From: Niallia taxi | Lineage (GTDB): Bacteria; Bacillota; Bacilli; Bacillales; Cytobacillaceae | DNA: 64,000 nucleotides | Direction: 5' to 3' | NCBI RefSeq assembly: GCF_032818155.1 | Contig: NZ_CP102589.1 | Coordinates: 3,024,001-3,088,000 of the forward strand | Shown: positions 44,817 through 54,339 of the stretch, piece after piece | How the letters are laid out: the number at the start of each line of letters is the position of its first letter | Numbering within the stretch: position 1 is the first letter of the stretch | Notes under the pieces: model-generated | What the model saw: only the letters and a program-made list of their open reading frames with translations | Databases searched by the model: none | Told to the model about the DNA's origin: nothing | Position numbers and translations under genes: made by a program

Positions 44817-46052
44817 CTAGAACCTTTCATTTTGCGCAAATCGTTTTCTTCTTATTGATTTAGGCATAGAAGGAATGGTATCTTCTTCTTTGTTTTTATA
44901 AACTTTTTCATATTTTGTAAACATAGATACGTTCAACAGTATTCCCATGCCGATAGCAAGCTGTACGAGTGATGAACCGCCATAGCTTACAAACGGAAGC
45001 GGCACACCTGTTAGTGGAATTACTCCCGATACACCGCCAATATTAATAAATGACTGTATGCCGATCATGCTTGATATTCCAATTGCAAGCAAGCTGCCAA
45101 AGGGATCCTTGCATTTCAAGCCGATATATATTCCTCGTAAAACGATATAGCTTAAACAAACTACGACAAAGCCGACTCCGAATATGCCGAGCTCTTCTGC
45201 AATGACAGCCATAATAAAATCAGTATGACCGTCTGTTAAATACCCAAGCTTCTGGATTCCTTGCCCAAGGCCAAGACCTTTTAAGCCTCCGCCGCCAATT
45301 GCAAGGAGTGAGTTGCTCATTTGATAGCCACTGCCTTGGACTACTTCTTTAGAGAAAGGCGAATCCAGAAACACAAAAATTCTGCTCAATTGCTTTGCAG
45401 TCAATACACCTTTGCCGAAAAGCTGCATAACGAGAGCCAAAAATCCGCCAAAAGCAAGACCTATGCCGGCAAGCTTCATTAAGTTCTTCATGTTCATACC
45501 GGAACAGACGATAATTGTTGCTGCAATCATGAAAATAATGGCTGCTGTCCCGAAATCAGGCTGAAGTCCGACGAGTGCACATACAAGCACTAAGTATGCA
45601 AGTGGAGGTGCAACTCCTCTGTTAAATTCGTTTATGTAAGATTGTTTTTTCGCATATATAGCCGATAGATAAATAATGACAGACAGCTTGACAAATTCCG
45701 CAGGCTGCAAGCTTGCTGTACCTACCTTGTACCAGCTTTGTGCGTTTCCTGCTACGTGTCCAAGTAAAAAGACTCCGAAAAGACCAAACACGGACACTAA
45801 AACCATCGGAACCAAAAATCTGTTGCTCATAAATGCCTTATATGGAAAAAGCGCGACAAAAATAAAAGCAACTCCTGCCACAAGCAAGTTAATGATCTGT
45901 TTTTTATAGTAATAACTGCTGCTGTCATGACCATAATACTGGACAGATGATACCATACTAGCACTGTATATCATGATAACCCCAAATAGTGATAGTAAGA
46001 CCATTGCAACAATCAGTGTATAATCATATGATTTTAAGATTTTTTTTAACAT
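44817..46052 (-). CDS. ftsW: Division SEDS glycosyltransferase FtsW
   Basis: Polytopic SEDS polymerase that makes septal glycan strands with PBP2B. The 411-residue product has ten predicted transmembrane segments, MIYSASMVSSVQYYG near the start, LQPAEFVKLSVIIYLSAIYA, LQPDFGTAAIIFM, TDFIMAVIAEELG and PLPFVSYGGSSL. A basic cytoplasmic tail (KSIRRKRFAQNERF) follows. It is the vegetative paralogue of the window's spoVE. Position after ylaN is as in B. subtilis; pycA, which follows there, is absent. Confidence 0.95.
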   Translation of the reverse strand: MLKKILKSYDYTLIVAMVLLSLFGVIMIYSASMVSSVQYYGHDSSSYYYKKQIINLLVAGVAFIFVALFPYKAFMSNRFLVPMVLVSVFGLFGVFLLGHVAGNAQSWYKVGTASLQPAEFVKLSVIIYLSAIYAKKQSYINEFNRGVAPPLAYLVLVCALVGLQPDFGTAAIIFMIAATIIVCSGMNMKNLMKLAGIGLAFGGFLALVMQLFGKGVLTAKQLSRIFVFLDSPFSKEVVQGSGYQMSNSLLAIGGGGLKGLGLGQGIQKLGYLTDGHTDFIMAVIAEELGIFGVGFVVVCLSYIVLRGIYIGLKCKDPFGSLLAIGISSMIGIQSFINIGGVSGVIPLTGVPLPFVSYGGSSLVQLAIGMGILLNVSMFTKYEKVYKNKEEDTIPSMPKSIRRKRFAQNERF

Positions 46053-46226
46053 CTGCTGCTACCCCTTACTCATTCTTAGCAATGACAATACATTCGCTGC
46101 CATTTGTTTCAAATCCTGCCTGATTCGCTCAGAAGATTTTCCATTTGCTGCTTTCTAATATTCTATCATGTTATCAGAATTATAACATTGATTTCTTTTT
46201 TCAGCTAAAATAGTGGCAAACAAAAA

Positions 46227-46258
46227 AACTCAAACAATAGAGTTCGTTTGTTTGAGTT
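46227..46258 (-). terminator. Intrinsic terminator after ylaN
   Basis: Minus strand AACTCAAACAA / TTGTTTGAGTT stem with a 10-nt loop followed by seven Ts. Confidence 0.88.
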
Positions 46259-46264
46259 CGTTTA

Positions 46265-46546
46265 TTATTTTCTTATAGATGCTTCATGCAATACTGAAAG
46301 TTCTTTCTCCAATTCATCTAGTATCTTCTTGCCGACACTTTCTTCCACTAACCCTAGACGGATGGCAAAATCTATCTCTTTAGATAATCCAAACATTTGT
46401 GTATCCAAAACTTCCTCATATAAAGGACATTGTGGCATTGTTAAGTTATCCATTTGAACTTTTATAAGCTTTAGTATTTTTTCAGCATCTGCTTTTAGCA
46501 GTGCACTTGCTTTCTCTTTATGATTTATGATCATGTCAGAAGTCAA
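46265..46546 (-). CDS. ylaN: Iron-homeostasis protein YlaN (DUF1507)
   Basis: A 93-residue helical protein almost identical to B. subtilis Yla[54 protein letters not shown]. YlaN is essential in standard medium, and recent work shows that it binds Fur and relieves Fur repression when iron is scarce. ATG at 46546 behind GGGGGGAT. It has its own terminator and lies upstream of ftsW. Confidence 0.97.
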   Translation of the reverse strand: MTSDMIINHKEKASALLKADAEKILKLIKVQMDNLTMPQCPLYEEVLDTQMFGLSKEIDFAIRLGLVEESVGKKILDELEKELSVLHEASIRK

Positions 46547-46763
46547 CCCTATCCCCCCGTTTCCGAGCGATTATCCTATCTATAAAGTTTAAACTCAACA
46601 TAACAAAATTGCAAGAACTATCATAAGAAAGTTATTTACCAATTTTCAAAAACTGGAAATCTCTTATTAATATAAAATTCAAAACTGACAAAGCTGCATG
46701 GAAAAGATATACTAATTACATACATAATTTTTTCAAACAGCTTTTTAGACTGGAGAGATATTT

Positions 46764-47258
46764 ATGAGCCAAATTATCCAAGTAAAAGGGTTAGTCACTT
46801 TTCCAATTACTATTGATCCAAGCGTTTGGATTTTTGATGACCGTAAGAAAACTAGTGAGGAAATATTCGCTCCTAGCCAAGCAAAATCTGAATTAGAGGC
46901 ATATACGAAAGAGGTTTCAAAACACTGGGATCGCGAATTGCTTGAAGGCGCTCGATTACCTGAGAAACAGACAGAAACAAAAAAATACAAAAAGCAAGAA
47001 ATCCTGTCAGGCACTTTCTACATGCCGCTTGCTCCTTTTATTAAAAACGCTGAACCATTACAGGATGCACAGCAAATTGTCATTCATACAGCAAACAAGG
47101 AACAGACTTTCCCTCTTTCTGTCATGGATGAGATGGTTCTCCTTTTCTGCAGAGACGGTAAGCCAATTCTTGATGACGGTCCCATTTACTTATATTTTCA
47201 AAGCAAGGGTTCAGATGAGCCGCCAATAAGATCTATCACAGGCTTTGAATTAAGGTAA
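46764..47258 (+). CDS. ylaL: YlaL-like protein
   Basis: A 164-residue cytoplasmic protein: IIQVKGLVTFPITIDPSVWI, FDDRKKTSEEIF, then HWDRELLEGARLPEKQTET and a C-terminal region with LFCRDGKPILDDGPIYLYFQ. The position between ylaN and phoH (ylaK) matches B. subtilis ylaL, and the IDPSVWIFDDR motif fits that family, as far as I recall it. No biochemical function is known. ATG at 46764 follows GGAGAGA. Confidence 0.85.
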   Translation: MSQIIQVKGLVTFPITIDPSVWIFDDRKKTSEEIFAPSQAKSELEAYTKEVSKHWDRELLEGARLPEKQTETKKYKKQEILSGTFYMPLAPFIKNAEPLQDAQQIVIHTANKEQTFPLSVMDEMVLLFCRDGKPILDDGPIYLYFQSKGSDEPPIRSITGFELR

Positions 47259-47338
47259 ATAGTATAATTCGCGCTGCTTATTATTGTAAAGGAATACATT
47301 TTACAAACTTAACTAAGTTCTGTTTAAACTGTCATGTT

Positions 47339-47386
47339 GCGCTTTTTGACTAGATGCTAAAGACAGCATCTAGTCAAAGGCAGCGC
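47339..47386. repeat. Perfect inverted repeat between ylaL and phoH
   Basis: TTTGACTAGATGCT (47345-47358) and AGCATCTAGTCAAA (47365-47378) form a perfect 14-bp stem with a 6-nt loop, extended by GCGCT/AGCGC at 47339-47343 and 47382-47386. There is no T run beyond the stem, so it is not a standard terminator, although it lies between two convergent genes. Confidence 0.75.
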
Positions 47387-47402
47387 ATAAAAGTTGCCCA
47401 GC

Positions 47403-48743
47403 TTACAGCAGATCTGCAGCCAATTGAGCTAAACCAGAGCGCTCTCCCTTTACAAGCTTGACATGACCGGCAATCTGCTGATCTTTAAAACGCTCAACTA
47501 CATAGGTTAACCCATTGTTAAAGGCATCCAAGTATGGATGGTCAATTTGTTCTGGATCACCCATAAGGACAATTTTACTTCCTTCTCCCACTCGGGTTAG
47601 AATTGTCTTTACTTCATGCTTAGATAAGTTTTGTGCTTCATCAATGATAATAAATTGATCAGGTATGCTTCTTCCTCTTATATATGTCAGTGCCTCTACC
47701 TCTATTGATCCCATGCCGGCAAGGATTGCTTCTAGTTCTCCAGGCTTTTTCGTATTGAAAAGATATTCCAAATTATCAAAAATTGGCTGCATCCAAGGTC
47801 TCAGCTTTTCCTCCTTTTCACCAGGAAGATATCCTAAGTCTTTCCCCATTGGTACAATCGGTCTTGCGACAAGCAGTTTTTTATAATCCCCATAATCCTC
47901 TGTTTGCATAAGCCCTGATGCTAATGCGAGCAATGTTTTTCCTGTCCCTGCTTTACCTATTAATGTAACTAAAGGTAAATCTCTTTTCAGCAGCAATTCA
48001 ATTGCCATTGTCTGCTGAACATTTCTAGGACGAATCCCCCAAATATGTTCATGGTCAAAGATAAGCTTCTTCACATGCTTTCGCGATGCATCCACCATTG
48101 CCAATGCCGAGGAGGAGGATCCAAGCACGTCCTTAAGAAGGATGAATTGATTCGGGTAAAAGGCTCCCGTATTATACCCTGCCCCCAATTCAGATATGAG
48201 CAGCTGGCCTTTTTCGTAAAACTTATTTAATATATCTAAGGTTACTTGTACATCTGTAAAACCTGTATAAAGGTGATCATTCTCTACCACCCGGTCGCTC
48301 AAAAAATCTTCTGATACAAGCCCGATTGCATCTGCCTTTACGCGAACAAGTGTATCCTTGCTGACAAGTATGACAGTTCGTCCATCCGCTTTTTTCTCTT
48401 CCTCAAGAGACAAATTTTTAGCAACAGCTAAAATTCGATTATCATTTGTTTTCTCCACGAAAATTTCTTGCAGCTGATGAAAGGATCGATGGTTCAATTC
48501 GATTCGTAATGTACCGCCATTTTCGAGTGGTATTTTTTCATGCAGTTTTCCTGATTCTCTTAGATTGTCAATTAGTCTTGATATTTGTCTTGCATTCCTC
48601 CCTATTTCGTCCATATAGCGTTTTTTGCTGTCTACTTCTTCTAAAACTACTGCTGGAATAACTACATCATTGTCTTCAAAAGAAAAAATGGAATAAGGGT
48701 CTTGTAACAAGACATTTGTATCTAAAACATAAATTTTACTCAA
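47403..48743 (-). CDS. ylaK: PIN domain-PhoH ATPase fusion (PhoH2, YlaK)
   Basis: A 446-residue PhoH2 protein: N-terminal PIN nuclease domain (residues 1-145; IYVLDTNVLLQDP, VLEEVDSK, NDNRILAVA) fused to a PhoH P-loop ATPase domain (about 230-446; LVTLIGKAGTGKTLLALASG, RPIVPMGKDLGYLPGEKEEK, FIIIDEAQNLSKHEVKTILT, LMGDPEQIDHPYLD). Such proteins have RNA helicase/RNase activity in other bacteria. The TTG at 48743 follows AGGAGGCATC and matches the family N terminus (M)SKIYVLDTN. It is convergent with ylaL. Confidence 0.95.
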   Translation of the reverse strand: MSKIYVLDTNVLLQDPYSIFSFEDNDVVIPAVVLEEVDSKKRYMDEIGRNARQISRLIDNLRESGKLHEKIPLENGGTLRIELNHRSFHQLQEIFVEKTNDNRILAVAKNLSLEEEKKADGRTVILVSKDTLVRVKADAIGLVSEDFLSDRVVENDHLYTGFTDVQVTLDILNKFYEKGQLLISELGAGYNTGAFYPNQFILLKDVLGSSSSALAMVDASRKHVKKLIFDHEHIWGIRPRNVQQTMAIELLLKRDLPLVTLIGKAGTGKTLLALASGLMQTEDYGDYKKLLVARPIVPMGKDLGYLPGEKEEKLRPWMQPIFDNLEYLFNTKKPGELEAILAGMGSIEVEALTYIRGRSIPDQFIIIDEAQNLSKHEVKTILTRVGEGSKIVLMGDPEQIDHPYLDAFNNGLTYVVERFKDQQIAGHVKLVKGERSGLAQLAADLL

Positions 48744-48913
48744 ACTGATGCCTCCTGCTCTAAAAACGTCATAAGTTGCCAACTCTCCGATATCGGAAAG
48801 AACCTTGATAAAATATATGTTTTACCGAATAAAGATAGAAGATATTTTGCACAATAAACATGGAAAGCGTAAAAAAATTTTAAAGGAATCATCATACAAG
48901 GAGGTAATCCTGC

Positions 48914-49513
48914 ATGAAAAGAAGCATTTTATGCACTTGTCTTATACTGCTGCTTACTGGCTGTTCAGCAAATGGTGATCACGAATCCCAAAATCACGAA
49001 ACGGACAACCATATAGCAAATGTAAAGAATTCAACAATAAATGAAGTAAACCGAAAATCCGGTCAGGAAATTTCCGAGCGTCTCGTAACTTTAGCCACTA
49101 GCATCCCAAATGTTAATGATGCAACGGCAGTTGTTATCGGCAAATATGCCATCGTTGGAATTGACATTAAAGCGAACTTGGACCGCTCAGAAGTGGGTTC
49201 CATTAAGTACGCAGTAGCCGAAAGCCTTAAAAATGACCCATATGGCGCTAATTCTATGATTGTCGCAGACCCAGATATTAATGCCCGCCTTGCAGAAATC
49301 GCAGATGACATAAAAGACGGAGAACCCGTTCAAGGCATATTCAATGAACTAGCAGACATAACAGGCAGATTGATTCCAGAGTTGCCAGCAGACATCATTA
49401 ATAACGACCCAGGCAGCAACCTGAAGGTACCAGACAGTAAATTAAACGAAAACGAAAAGAACCAACTAAAAGAAGACCAAGACGAACAATCCAACAACCA
49501 CCTGAAAGACTAA
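48914..49513 (+). CDS. ylaJ: YhcN/YlaJ-family sporulation lipoprotein
   Basis: A 199-residue lipoprotein: signal peptide MKRSILCTCLILLLTGC (lipobox LLTGC, Cys17), a polar H/N/D-rich linker, then the YhcN/YlaJ domain with LVTLATSIPNVNDATAVVIG, VGIDIKANLDRSEVGSIKYA and NSMIVADPDINARLAEIADD. An acidic N/K/D tail follows. Family members are inner spore membrane proteins under SigG control that affect germination. ATG at 48914 after AGGAGG. Confidence 0.93.
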   Translation: MKRSILCTCLILLLTGCSANGDHESQNHETDNHIANVKNSTINEVNRKSGQEISERLVTLATSIPNVNDATAVVIGKYAIVGIDIKANLDRSEVGSIKYAVAESLKNDPYGANSMIVADPDINARLAEIADDIKDGEPVQGIFNELADITGRLIPELPADIINNDPGSNLKVPDSKLNENEKNQLKEDQDEQSNNHLKD

Positions 49514-49592
49514 AATTCGATTCCATGCCACTTTTGTATTATAATAAGCCTATAATCAAATAAATACAGAACATTGATTAGAGGTGCACGTA

Positions 49593-49793
49593 TTGAAAGT
49601 GAAATGTGTTATATGCGATAAAATAGAAGATATTGAAGAAAACTCCTTTCAGGCAAAACGACTAAGAAACAGACCCATTCACACATACATGTGCAAAGAA
49701 TGCGAAACAAGAATAACCCAAAACACCCAAAAACGAATCGACACCGGAAACTTCGTACTCTACAAAAGCAAAATAAAAGAAGAAGAATGGTAA
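49593..49793 (+). CDS. ylaI: DUF2197 zinc-ribbon protein YlaI
   Basis: A 66-residue protein with two CxxC pairs (CVICDKIE and YMCKECETR), forming a small zinc ribbon, and the RLRNRPIHTYMC signature of the YlaI family. Function unknown. The TTG at 49593, 6 nt after GAGGTG, gives (M)KVKCVICDK; an upstream GTG at 49584 lies inside the ribosome binding site. It is followed by a dispersed repeat region. Confidence 0.92.
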   Translation: MKVKCVICDKIEDIEENSFQAKRLRNRPIHTYMCKECETRITQNTQKRIDTGNFVLYKSKIKEEEW

Positions 49794-49796
49794 CCA

Positions 49797-50010
49797 GAAA
49801 AGCGCAAGGCAGCGTTTAGCTGCGACCAGCATAAGACGAGATGGCCAGTGAGGGGCGTATTCCCCCTCATTGGACAGCTTGACTTATGACCTCGAGCAGC
49901 TGCCGACCGGAGCTAGACATCCCGAAAAGCAAAGTGCGCCCGTTTATTGGCGACTAGCATAAGACGAATAAGCCAAGAAGAGACACTGTCCATCTCCTTG
50001 GCTTATTCAC
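49797..50010. repeat. Two degenerate copies of a dispersed palindromic repeat
   Basis: Copy 1 (about 49797-49919) and copy 2 (about 49924-50010) share GAAAAGC..., GCGAC(C/T)AGCATAAGACGA (49822-49839 and 49950-49967), and an inner inverted repeat: GGCCAGTGAGGGG with CCCCCTCATTGG in copy 1, and AATAAGCCAAG with CCTTGGCTTATT in copy 2. Copy 1 ends GGAGCTAGACAT. The GC-rich sequence contrasts with its surroundings. It resembles intergenic repeats scattered in several Bacillaceae genomes (from memory, not searched). ylaH stands at this place in B. subtilis. Confidence 0.7.
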
Positions 50011-50098
50011 ATTCACTAAACAGTCCAACAAAGCCCATAAACAGCCATAAAACGTTCCCTTCCTAATCCCCTTTACTTCCCTAGAAACAAAACACAAC

Positions 50099-50132
50099 AA
50101 AAAGGACTGTCCCAAACGGAACAGCCCTTTTT
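50099..50132 (-). terminator. Intrinsic terminator after typA
   Basis: AAAAAGGGCTGTTCC / GGGACAGTCCTTTTT stem (minus strand) with A and T runs on both sides, six bases beyond the typA stop codon. Confidence 0.93.
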
Positions 50133-50138
50133 CATATA

Positions 50139-51974
50139 TTATTGATCAGCAAGCTTTTTCTTTTTAGTTACACGCTCACGTTCTGATTTATCCAGGATCT
50201 TCTTACGAAGGCGGATAGATTCAGGAGTTACTTCACAATACTCATCTTCATTCAAGTATTCTAAAGATTCTTCTAGTGTCATGATTCTTGGTTTTTTCAT
50301 TGTTGATGTTTGGTCTTTGTTAGCAGAGCGGATGTTTGTTGCTTGTTTCACTTTTGTGATATTAACAGTGATGTCATTTTCACGAGTGTGCTCTCCTACA
50401 ATCATACCCTCATAGATTTCTGTACCAGATTCTACGAAGATGATACCGCGGTCTTCTACTTGCATGATACCGTAAGTAGATGCTTTTCCTGATTCCATAC
50501 TTACAAGAACACCTTGACGTCTTCCGCCGACTTGGCCTGATGCCATTGGCTGGTAGCTGTCAAATGTATGGTTAATGATTCCGTAACCGCGAGTAAGTGT
50601 CAAGAACTCAGTTGTATAACCGATTAATCCACGTGCAGGCACGTTAAAGATCAAACGAACTTGACCGTTACCGTTGTTAACCATATCAAGCATTTCACCT
50701 TTGCGGGCACCGATTGATTCCATTACGCTTCCAGTATGCTCTTCTGGTACATCGATTTGTACACGCTCAATTGGCTCACAACGAACGCCATCAATAGTAC
50801 GAACGATTACTTCTGGTTTAGACACTTGAAGCTCATAACCTTCACGACGCATGTTTTCAATAAGGATAGACAAATGCAATTCACCACGGCCAGAGACAGT
50901 CCAAGCGTCAGGAGAATCAGTGTTTTCTACACGTAAGCTAACATCTGTTTCCAATTGTGCACGAAGTCTTTCTTCAATTTTTCTTGAAGTTAGGTATTTA
51001 CCTTCTCTACCTGCAAATGGGCTGTTATTAACAAGGAATGTCATTTGCAATGTTGGCTCATCAATACGCAATACTGGTAGTGCTTCTTGATGCTCAACAG
51101 GACATACTGTTTCCCCAACGTTAATGTCTTCCATTCCGGAAACGGCGATTAAATCACCAGCATAAGCTTCTTCTACTTCTTGTCTTTTCAGACCGAAGAA
51201 ACCAAAAATTTTCGTTACACGGAATTGTTTTACAGATCCATCAAGCTTCATTAAAGCAACTTGTTGACCTACTTTCATTGTTCCGCGGAATACACGGCCA
51301 ATTCCGATACGTCCAACATAGTCATTATAGTCAAGAAGAGATACTTGGAATTGAAGCGGCTCATCTCTGTTATCAATTGGAGCTGGAATATGTTCAACAA
51401 CTGCATCATATAATGATTGCATGTTTTCATCTTGTTTCTCGTGATTTGTGCTTGCAGTTCCGTTAATAGCAGAAGCATAAATAACTGGGAACTCAAGTTG
51501 CTCTTCTGATGCATCAAGCTCGATGAACAAGTCAAGCACTTCGTCGATAACTTCTGTTGGACGTGCGAAATCACGGTCAATTTTGTTAACAACAACGATT
51601 GGTGTTAAGTTTTGCTCAAGAGCTTTCTTAAGCACGAAACGTGTTTGTGGCATACAGCCTTCATATGCATCGACAACAAGAAGTACACCGTCAACCATTT
51701 TCATGATACGTTCTACTTCTCCACCGAAGTCAGCATGTCCTGGTGTATCCAAGATGTTGATTCGTGTATCTTTATATTGAATTGCAGTATTTTTTGCAAG
51801 GATTGTAATACCGCGTTCTCTTTCTAAATCGTTTGAATCCATTGCACGCTCATCTACATGTTCATTTGTACGAAATGTACCAGATTGTTTTAACAACTGG
51901 TCAACTAGTGTTGTTTTCCCATGGTCAACGTGGGCAATAATAGCGATATTACGAATATCTTCTCTAATCTTCAA
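50139..51974 (-). CDS. typA: Ribosome-associated GTPase TypA/BipA
   Basis: Translational GTPase related to EF-G/LepA that binds 70S ribosomes and aids 50S maturation and growth under stress or cold. The 611-residue product has the P-loop [10 protein letters not shown], switch [24 protein letters not shown], an EF-G-like domain II, and the BipA-specific C-terminal domain with [17 protein letters not shown] stretch and the [10 protein letters not shown] motif. TTG at 51974, 9 nt after AGGAG, matches the B. subtilis start; the GTG at 51983 is inside the ribosome binding site. A TATAAT at 52044-52039 is a likely -10. Confidence 0.97.
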   Translation of the reverse strand: MKIREDIRNIAIIAHVDHGKTTLVDQLLKQSGTFRTNEHVDERAMDSNDLERERGITILAKNTAIQYKDTRINILDTPGHADFGGEVERIMKMVDGVLLVVDAYEGCMPQTRFVLKKALEQNLTPIVVVNKIDRDFARPTEVIDEVLDLFIELDASEEQLEFPVIYASAINGTASTNHEKQDENMQSLYDAVVEHIPAPIDNRDEPLQFQVSLLDYNDYVGRIGIGRVFRGTMKVGQQVALMKLDGSVKQFRVTKIFGFFGLKRQEVEEAYAGDLIAVSGMEDINVGETVCPVEHQEALPVLRIDEPTLQMTFLVNNSPFAGREGKYLTSRKIEERLRAQLETDVSLRVENTDSPDAWTVSGRGELHLSILIENMRREGYELQVSKPEVIVRTIDGVRCEPIERVQIDVPEEHTGSVMESIGARKGEMLDMVNNGNGQVRLIFNVPARGLIGYTTEFLTLTRGYGIINHTFDSYQPMASGQVGGRRQGVLVSMESGKASTYGIMQVEDRGIIFVESGTEIYEGMIVGEHTRENDITVNITKVKQATNIRSANKDQTSTMKKPRIMTLEESLEYLNEDEYCEVTPESIRLRKKILDKSERERVTKKKKLADQ

Positions 51975-52162
51975 AAATTTCACTCCTACCTGAAATGTCT
52001 ATCTCGTTTATCATTAGTTTACACATTATAACTGAGTCATTATACCATAGAAAATGTGATAAACCTAAAGTGTTTTTCGCTTTAATAAAAAAAATTAACA
52101 AAAAATCGTATGTAAACGGAAACATTTTTCACAAATGAAAAAGACAGCAAAGAATTGCTGTC

Positions 52163-52963
52163 TTACCATTGTCCATTTTGCAAATATTTATGGAGTATCT
52201 CTTCATGCAGTTCTGGTTTAGATGCAAAAAATGAATTTTGTGTAAGCATATCGAGCTCTTCATTTCGAAGACTTGTTACTTTTCCACCAAGCTCTTCGAC
52301 CATTATCTTCCCTGCTGCGTAATCCCATGGAGACAGTCTAAGCGTTATATATGCATCCATTCGCCCTGCCGCTATATAGGCAAGCTCCAGACAAGCTGAT
52401 CCAAAAGAACGAGTGCCTCTTGCATCCTTCGTTAAGGGGGAAAGATACTTCGGGTCGATTCTTTTGTTCTCCGTTACCCATGTTGCATTTAAACCGATGA
52501 TTGCCTCTTCTACTTTAACAGGAACTAACGGCTTCAATTTCGTTTCGTTCATATATACACCATGTCCTTTTTTGACGTGGTATAGCTCGTCTGCGACAAC
52601 ATCATAAATGAGACCAATTTGACCGACTCCATTCTCATAGATTCCAATAGATACGGCAAAATCTCTTTGCATATGGACAAAATTCATTGTTCCATCAATC
52701 GGATCAATAATCCAAACAACCCCTTCAAGATTCTCCACCCTTGAAGACATACCTTCTTCTCCGAGAATATGATGATCTGGATACACTTCTTTAATTTTAG
52801 TTATAAAGTATTGTTCTGTTCCTTTATCTATTTCCGTCACCAAATCATTCTTATTAGACTTTGTTTCAACAACGAAGTCTTCGGAAAAGGACTTCTTGAT
52901 TCTCTCTCCAGCTTCTTTAATCCAAAGTTTCGCATATGTATCGACTTCTTGCCAATTTGTCAT
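52163..52963 (-). CDS. suhB: Inositol monophosphatase family protein (YktC)
   Basis: A 266-residue magnesium-dependent phosphatase of the SuhB/IMPase fold. Metal ligands are visible in ILGEEG (about 66-71), WIIDPIDGTMNF (about 84-95) and SPWDYAAGKIM (about 211-221). B. subtilis YktC acts on inositol-1-phosphate; other substrates are possible. The ATG at 52963 gives MTNWQEVDTYAKLW, as in the family; the earlier in-frame ATG codons at 52981 and 52972 are less well placed. It lies 140 bp from ykzI and upstream of typA. Confidence 0.95.
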   Translation of the reverse strand: MTNWQEVDTYAKLWIKEAGERIKKSFSEDFVVETKSNKNDLVTEIDKGTEQYFITKIKEVYPDHHILGEEGMSSRVENLEGVVWIIDPIDGTMNFVHMQRDFAVSIGIYENGVGQIGLIYDVVADELYHVKKGHGVYMNETKLKPLVPVKVEEAIIGLNATWVTENKRIDPKYLSPLTKDARGTRSFGSACLELAYIAAGRMDAYITLRLSPWDYAAGKIMVEELGGKVTSLRNEELDMLTQNSFFASKPELHEEILHKYLQNGQW

Positions 52964-53104
52964 CCAACTCATCCTTCTCATTTAGTAACAAACCATCATA
53001 AATTTTTTAACAACTTACCAAACCCGCATGCTTTTCTTTTATTTTTGCTTATCGCTATTTTATCATGCATGAAGAAATAAATTCCAATAAAAGCTAAAAA
53101 CGAA

Positions 53105-53148
53105 AAAATCATAAATAAAACCGGGAGAAGGGTTTTATTTATGATTTT
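53105..53148. terminator. Terminator after the YkzI-like gene (18-bp perfect stem)
   Basis: AAAATCATAAATAAAACC and GGTTTTATTTATGATTTT pair perfectly with an 8-nt loop. T run on the minus strand ends the YkzI-like gene. Confidence 0.85.
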
Positions 53149-53159
53149 TAAATGGTGTT

Positions 53160-53354
53160 TTATAGTGCCTTAAGTCTCAGAAGCTCCTGTCTAATCTTTT
53201 CAAGCTTTTGTTTGCTAGCTTTCTTTTGCATTTCATTGTTTTCATTGATTGCATCAAATAATGTAGCAAGCTCATAATCCATCTCTAATCTCAAAACGGC
53301 TTTTTTCTCATTTTCAAGTTTATTTTTTTTAGATGAATTTATTAATTGTTTCAC
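53160..53354 (-). CDS. ykzI: Small YkzI-like protein
   Basis: A 64-residue charged helical protein: KAVLRLEMDYELATLFDAIN, then KKASKQKLEKIRQELLRLKA. The GTG at 53354, 9 nt after AAGGGGTG, is the likely start; the ATG at 53375 lies in the leader. Position between yktB and yktC matches B. subtilis ykzI. Function unknown. Confidence 0.8.
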   Translation of the reverse strand: MKQLINSSKKNKLENEKKAVLRLEMDYELATLFDAINENNEMQKKASKQKLEKIRQELLRLKAL

Positions 53355-53375
53355 TGGACAGTACACCCCTTTCAT

Positions 53376-53675
53376 CGACTTTGAATCTTTTATTTCTTAT
53401 ATATTATGTCGCTCTCCTTATCATTGGAACAAATATGTGCTATAACCTAGCCCCAGTCCAAAATCTTTCTCCAGCAGCAATATGTATGCTAAAATACGAA
53501 TAAGTGGTACAAACAGCAGGTTTTCAAATAAACAGAAAGATGGATAAGAAAAGCTGATAAAGAGCAGTTAGTAAGTACTTACAACGCTCGCTCTCTAACT
53601 AAGCTGCTTCCCTACTACAATCTGTTTACCCTAATTGATAAGATATAAACGAGCAAAGGAGTTTCAAGAAGAACA
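53376..53675. other. Gene-free interval upstream of yktB
   Basis: 300 bp, A+T-rich. It holds an imperfect inverted repeat near 53562-53608 (AGCAGTTAG...CTAACTAAGCTGCT) enclosing the palindrome TAAGTACTTA. It should contain promoters for yktB (+) and ykzI (-), which I could not define. Otherwise nothing seen. Confidence 0.5.
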
Positions 53676-54290
53676 ATGAAATTTGACGGTTTTAATCAAA
53701 ATGATTTCGAGACATTTACAATAGATGGATTGGAAGAAAGAATGGAAGCAATCCAAACTCGTATCCAGCCTAAATTCAAAGAAATTGGACAGGAGCTGAC
53801 AGACAGCCTGTCTGCAAAAATAGGCAGCGAAATGTATCTGCATATTGCCAAACACGCACGCCGCACTGTTAACCCGCCAAAAGATACTTGGCTTGCAATT
53901 GCCGGAAATAAACGCGGTTATAAGCAGCATCCTCATTTTCAGCTAGGATTATTTGATGACCATGTGTTTATATGGCTTGCTTATATTTATGAGCTGCCGC
54001 ACAAAAGCAGCATTGCCAATACATTTTTGGAAAACATCGATCTGTTTTCAACTGCTATTCCTAAGGATTTCGTTGTATCGATGGACCATATGAAAAAAGA
54101 GTCCTCCCCTATTACGGAAATCGACTTGGATAAAACTTTAGTAAGGTTTAGAGATGTTAAAAAGGCTGAATTCCTTGTTGGAAAACAAATCGCTGCAAAT
54201 GATCCAATCTTAAAAGACGGACAAAGGTTTGCTGAATTGGTGGAAAGCACATACGAAACATTACTGCCTTTCTATAAACTGTCCATATAA
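53676..54290 (+). CDS. yktB: UPF0637/DUF1054 protein YktB
   Basis: A 204-residue protein with KFDGFNQNDFETFTIDGLEE, HARRTVNPPKDTWLAIAGNK, RGYKQHPHFQLGLFDDHVFI and the C-terminal TYETLLPFYKLSI, the DUF1054 pattern. Structures of the family show a mixed alpha/beta fold with no known activity. ATG at 53676 preceded by AAGGAG. It is convergent with yktA, with a shared terminator. Confidence 0.94.
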   Translation: MKFDGFNQNDFETFTIDGLEERMEAIQTRIQPKFKEIGQELTDSLSAKIGSEMYLHIAKHARRTVNPPKDTWLAIAGNKRGYKQHPHFQLGLFDDHVFIWLAYIYELPHKSSIANTFLENIDLFSTAIPKDFVVSMDHMKKESSPITEIDLDKTLVRFRDVKKAEFLVGKQIAANDPILKDGQRFAELVESTYETLLPFYKLSI

Positions 54291-54291
54291 T

Positions 54292-54332
54292 AAAAAGAGG
54301 AAGAAAAACAATTTGTTTTTCTTCCTCTTTTT
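54292..54332. terminator. Bidirectional terminator between yktB and yktA
   Basis: AAAAAGAGGAAGAAAAACA and TGTTTTTCTTCCTCTTTTT: a 19-bp perfect stem with a 3-nt loop between two convergent genes. Confidence 0.93.
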
Positions 54333-54339
54333 ATTAGCT

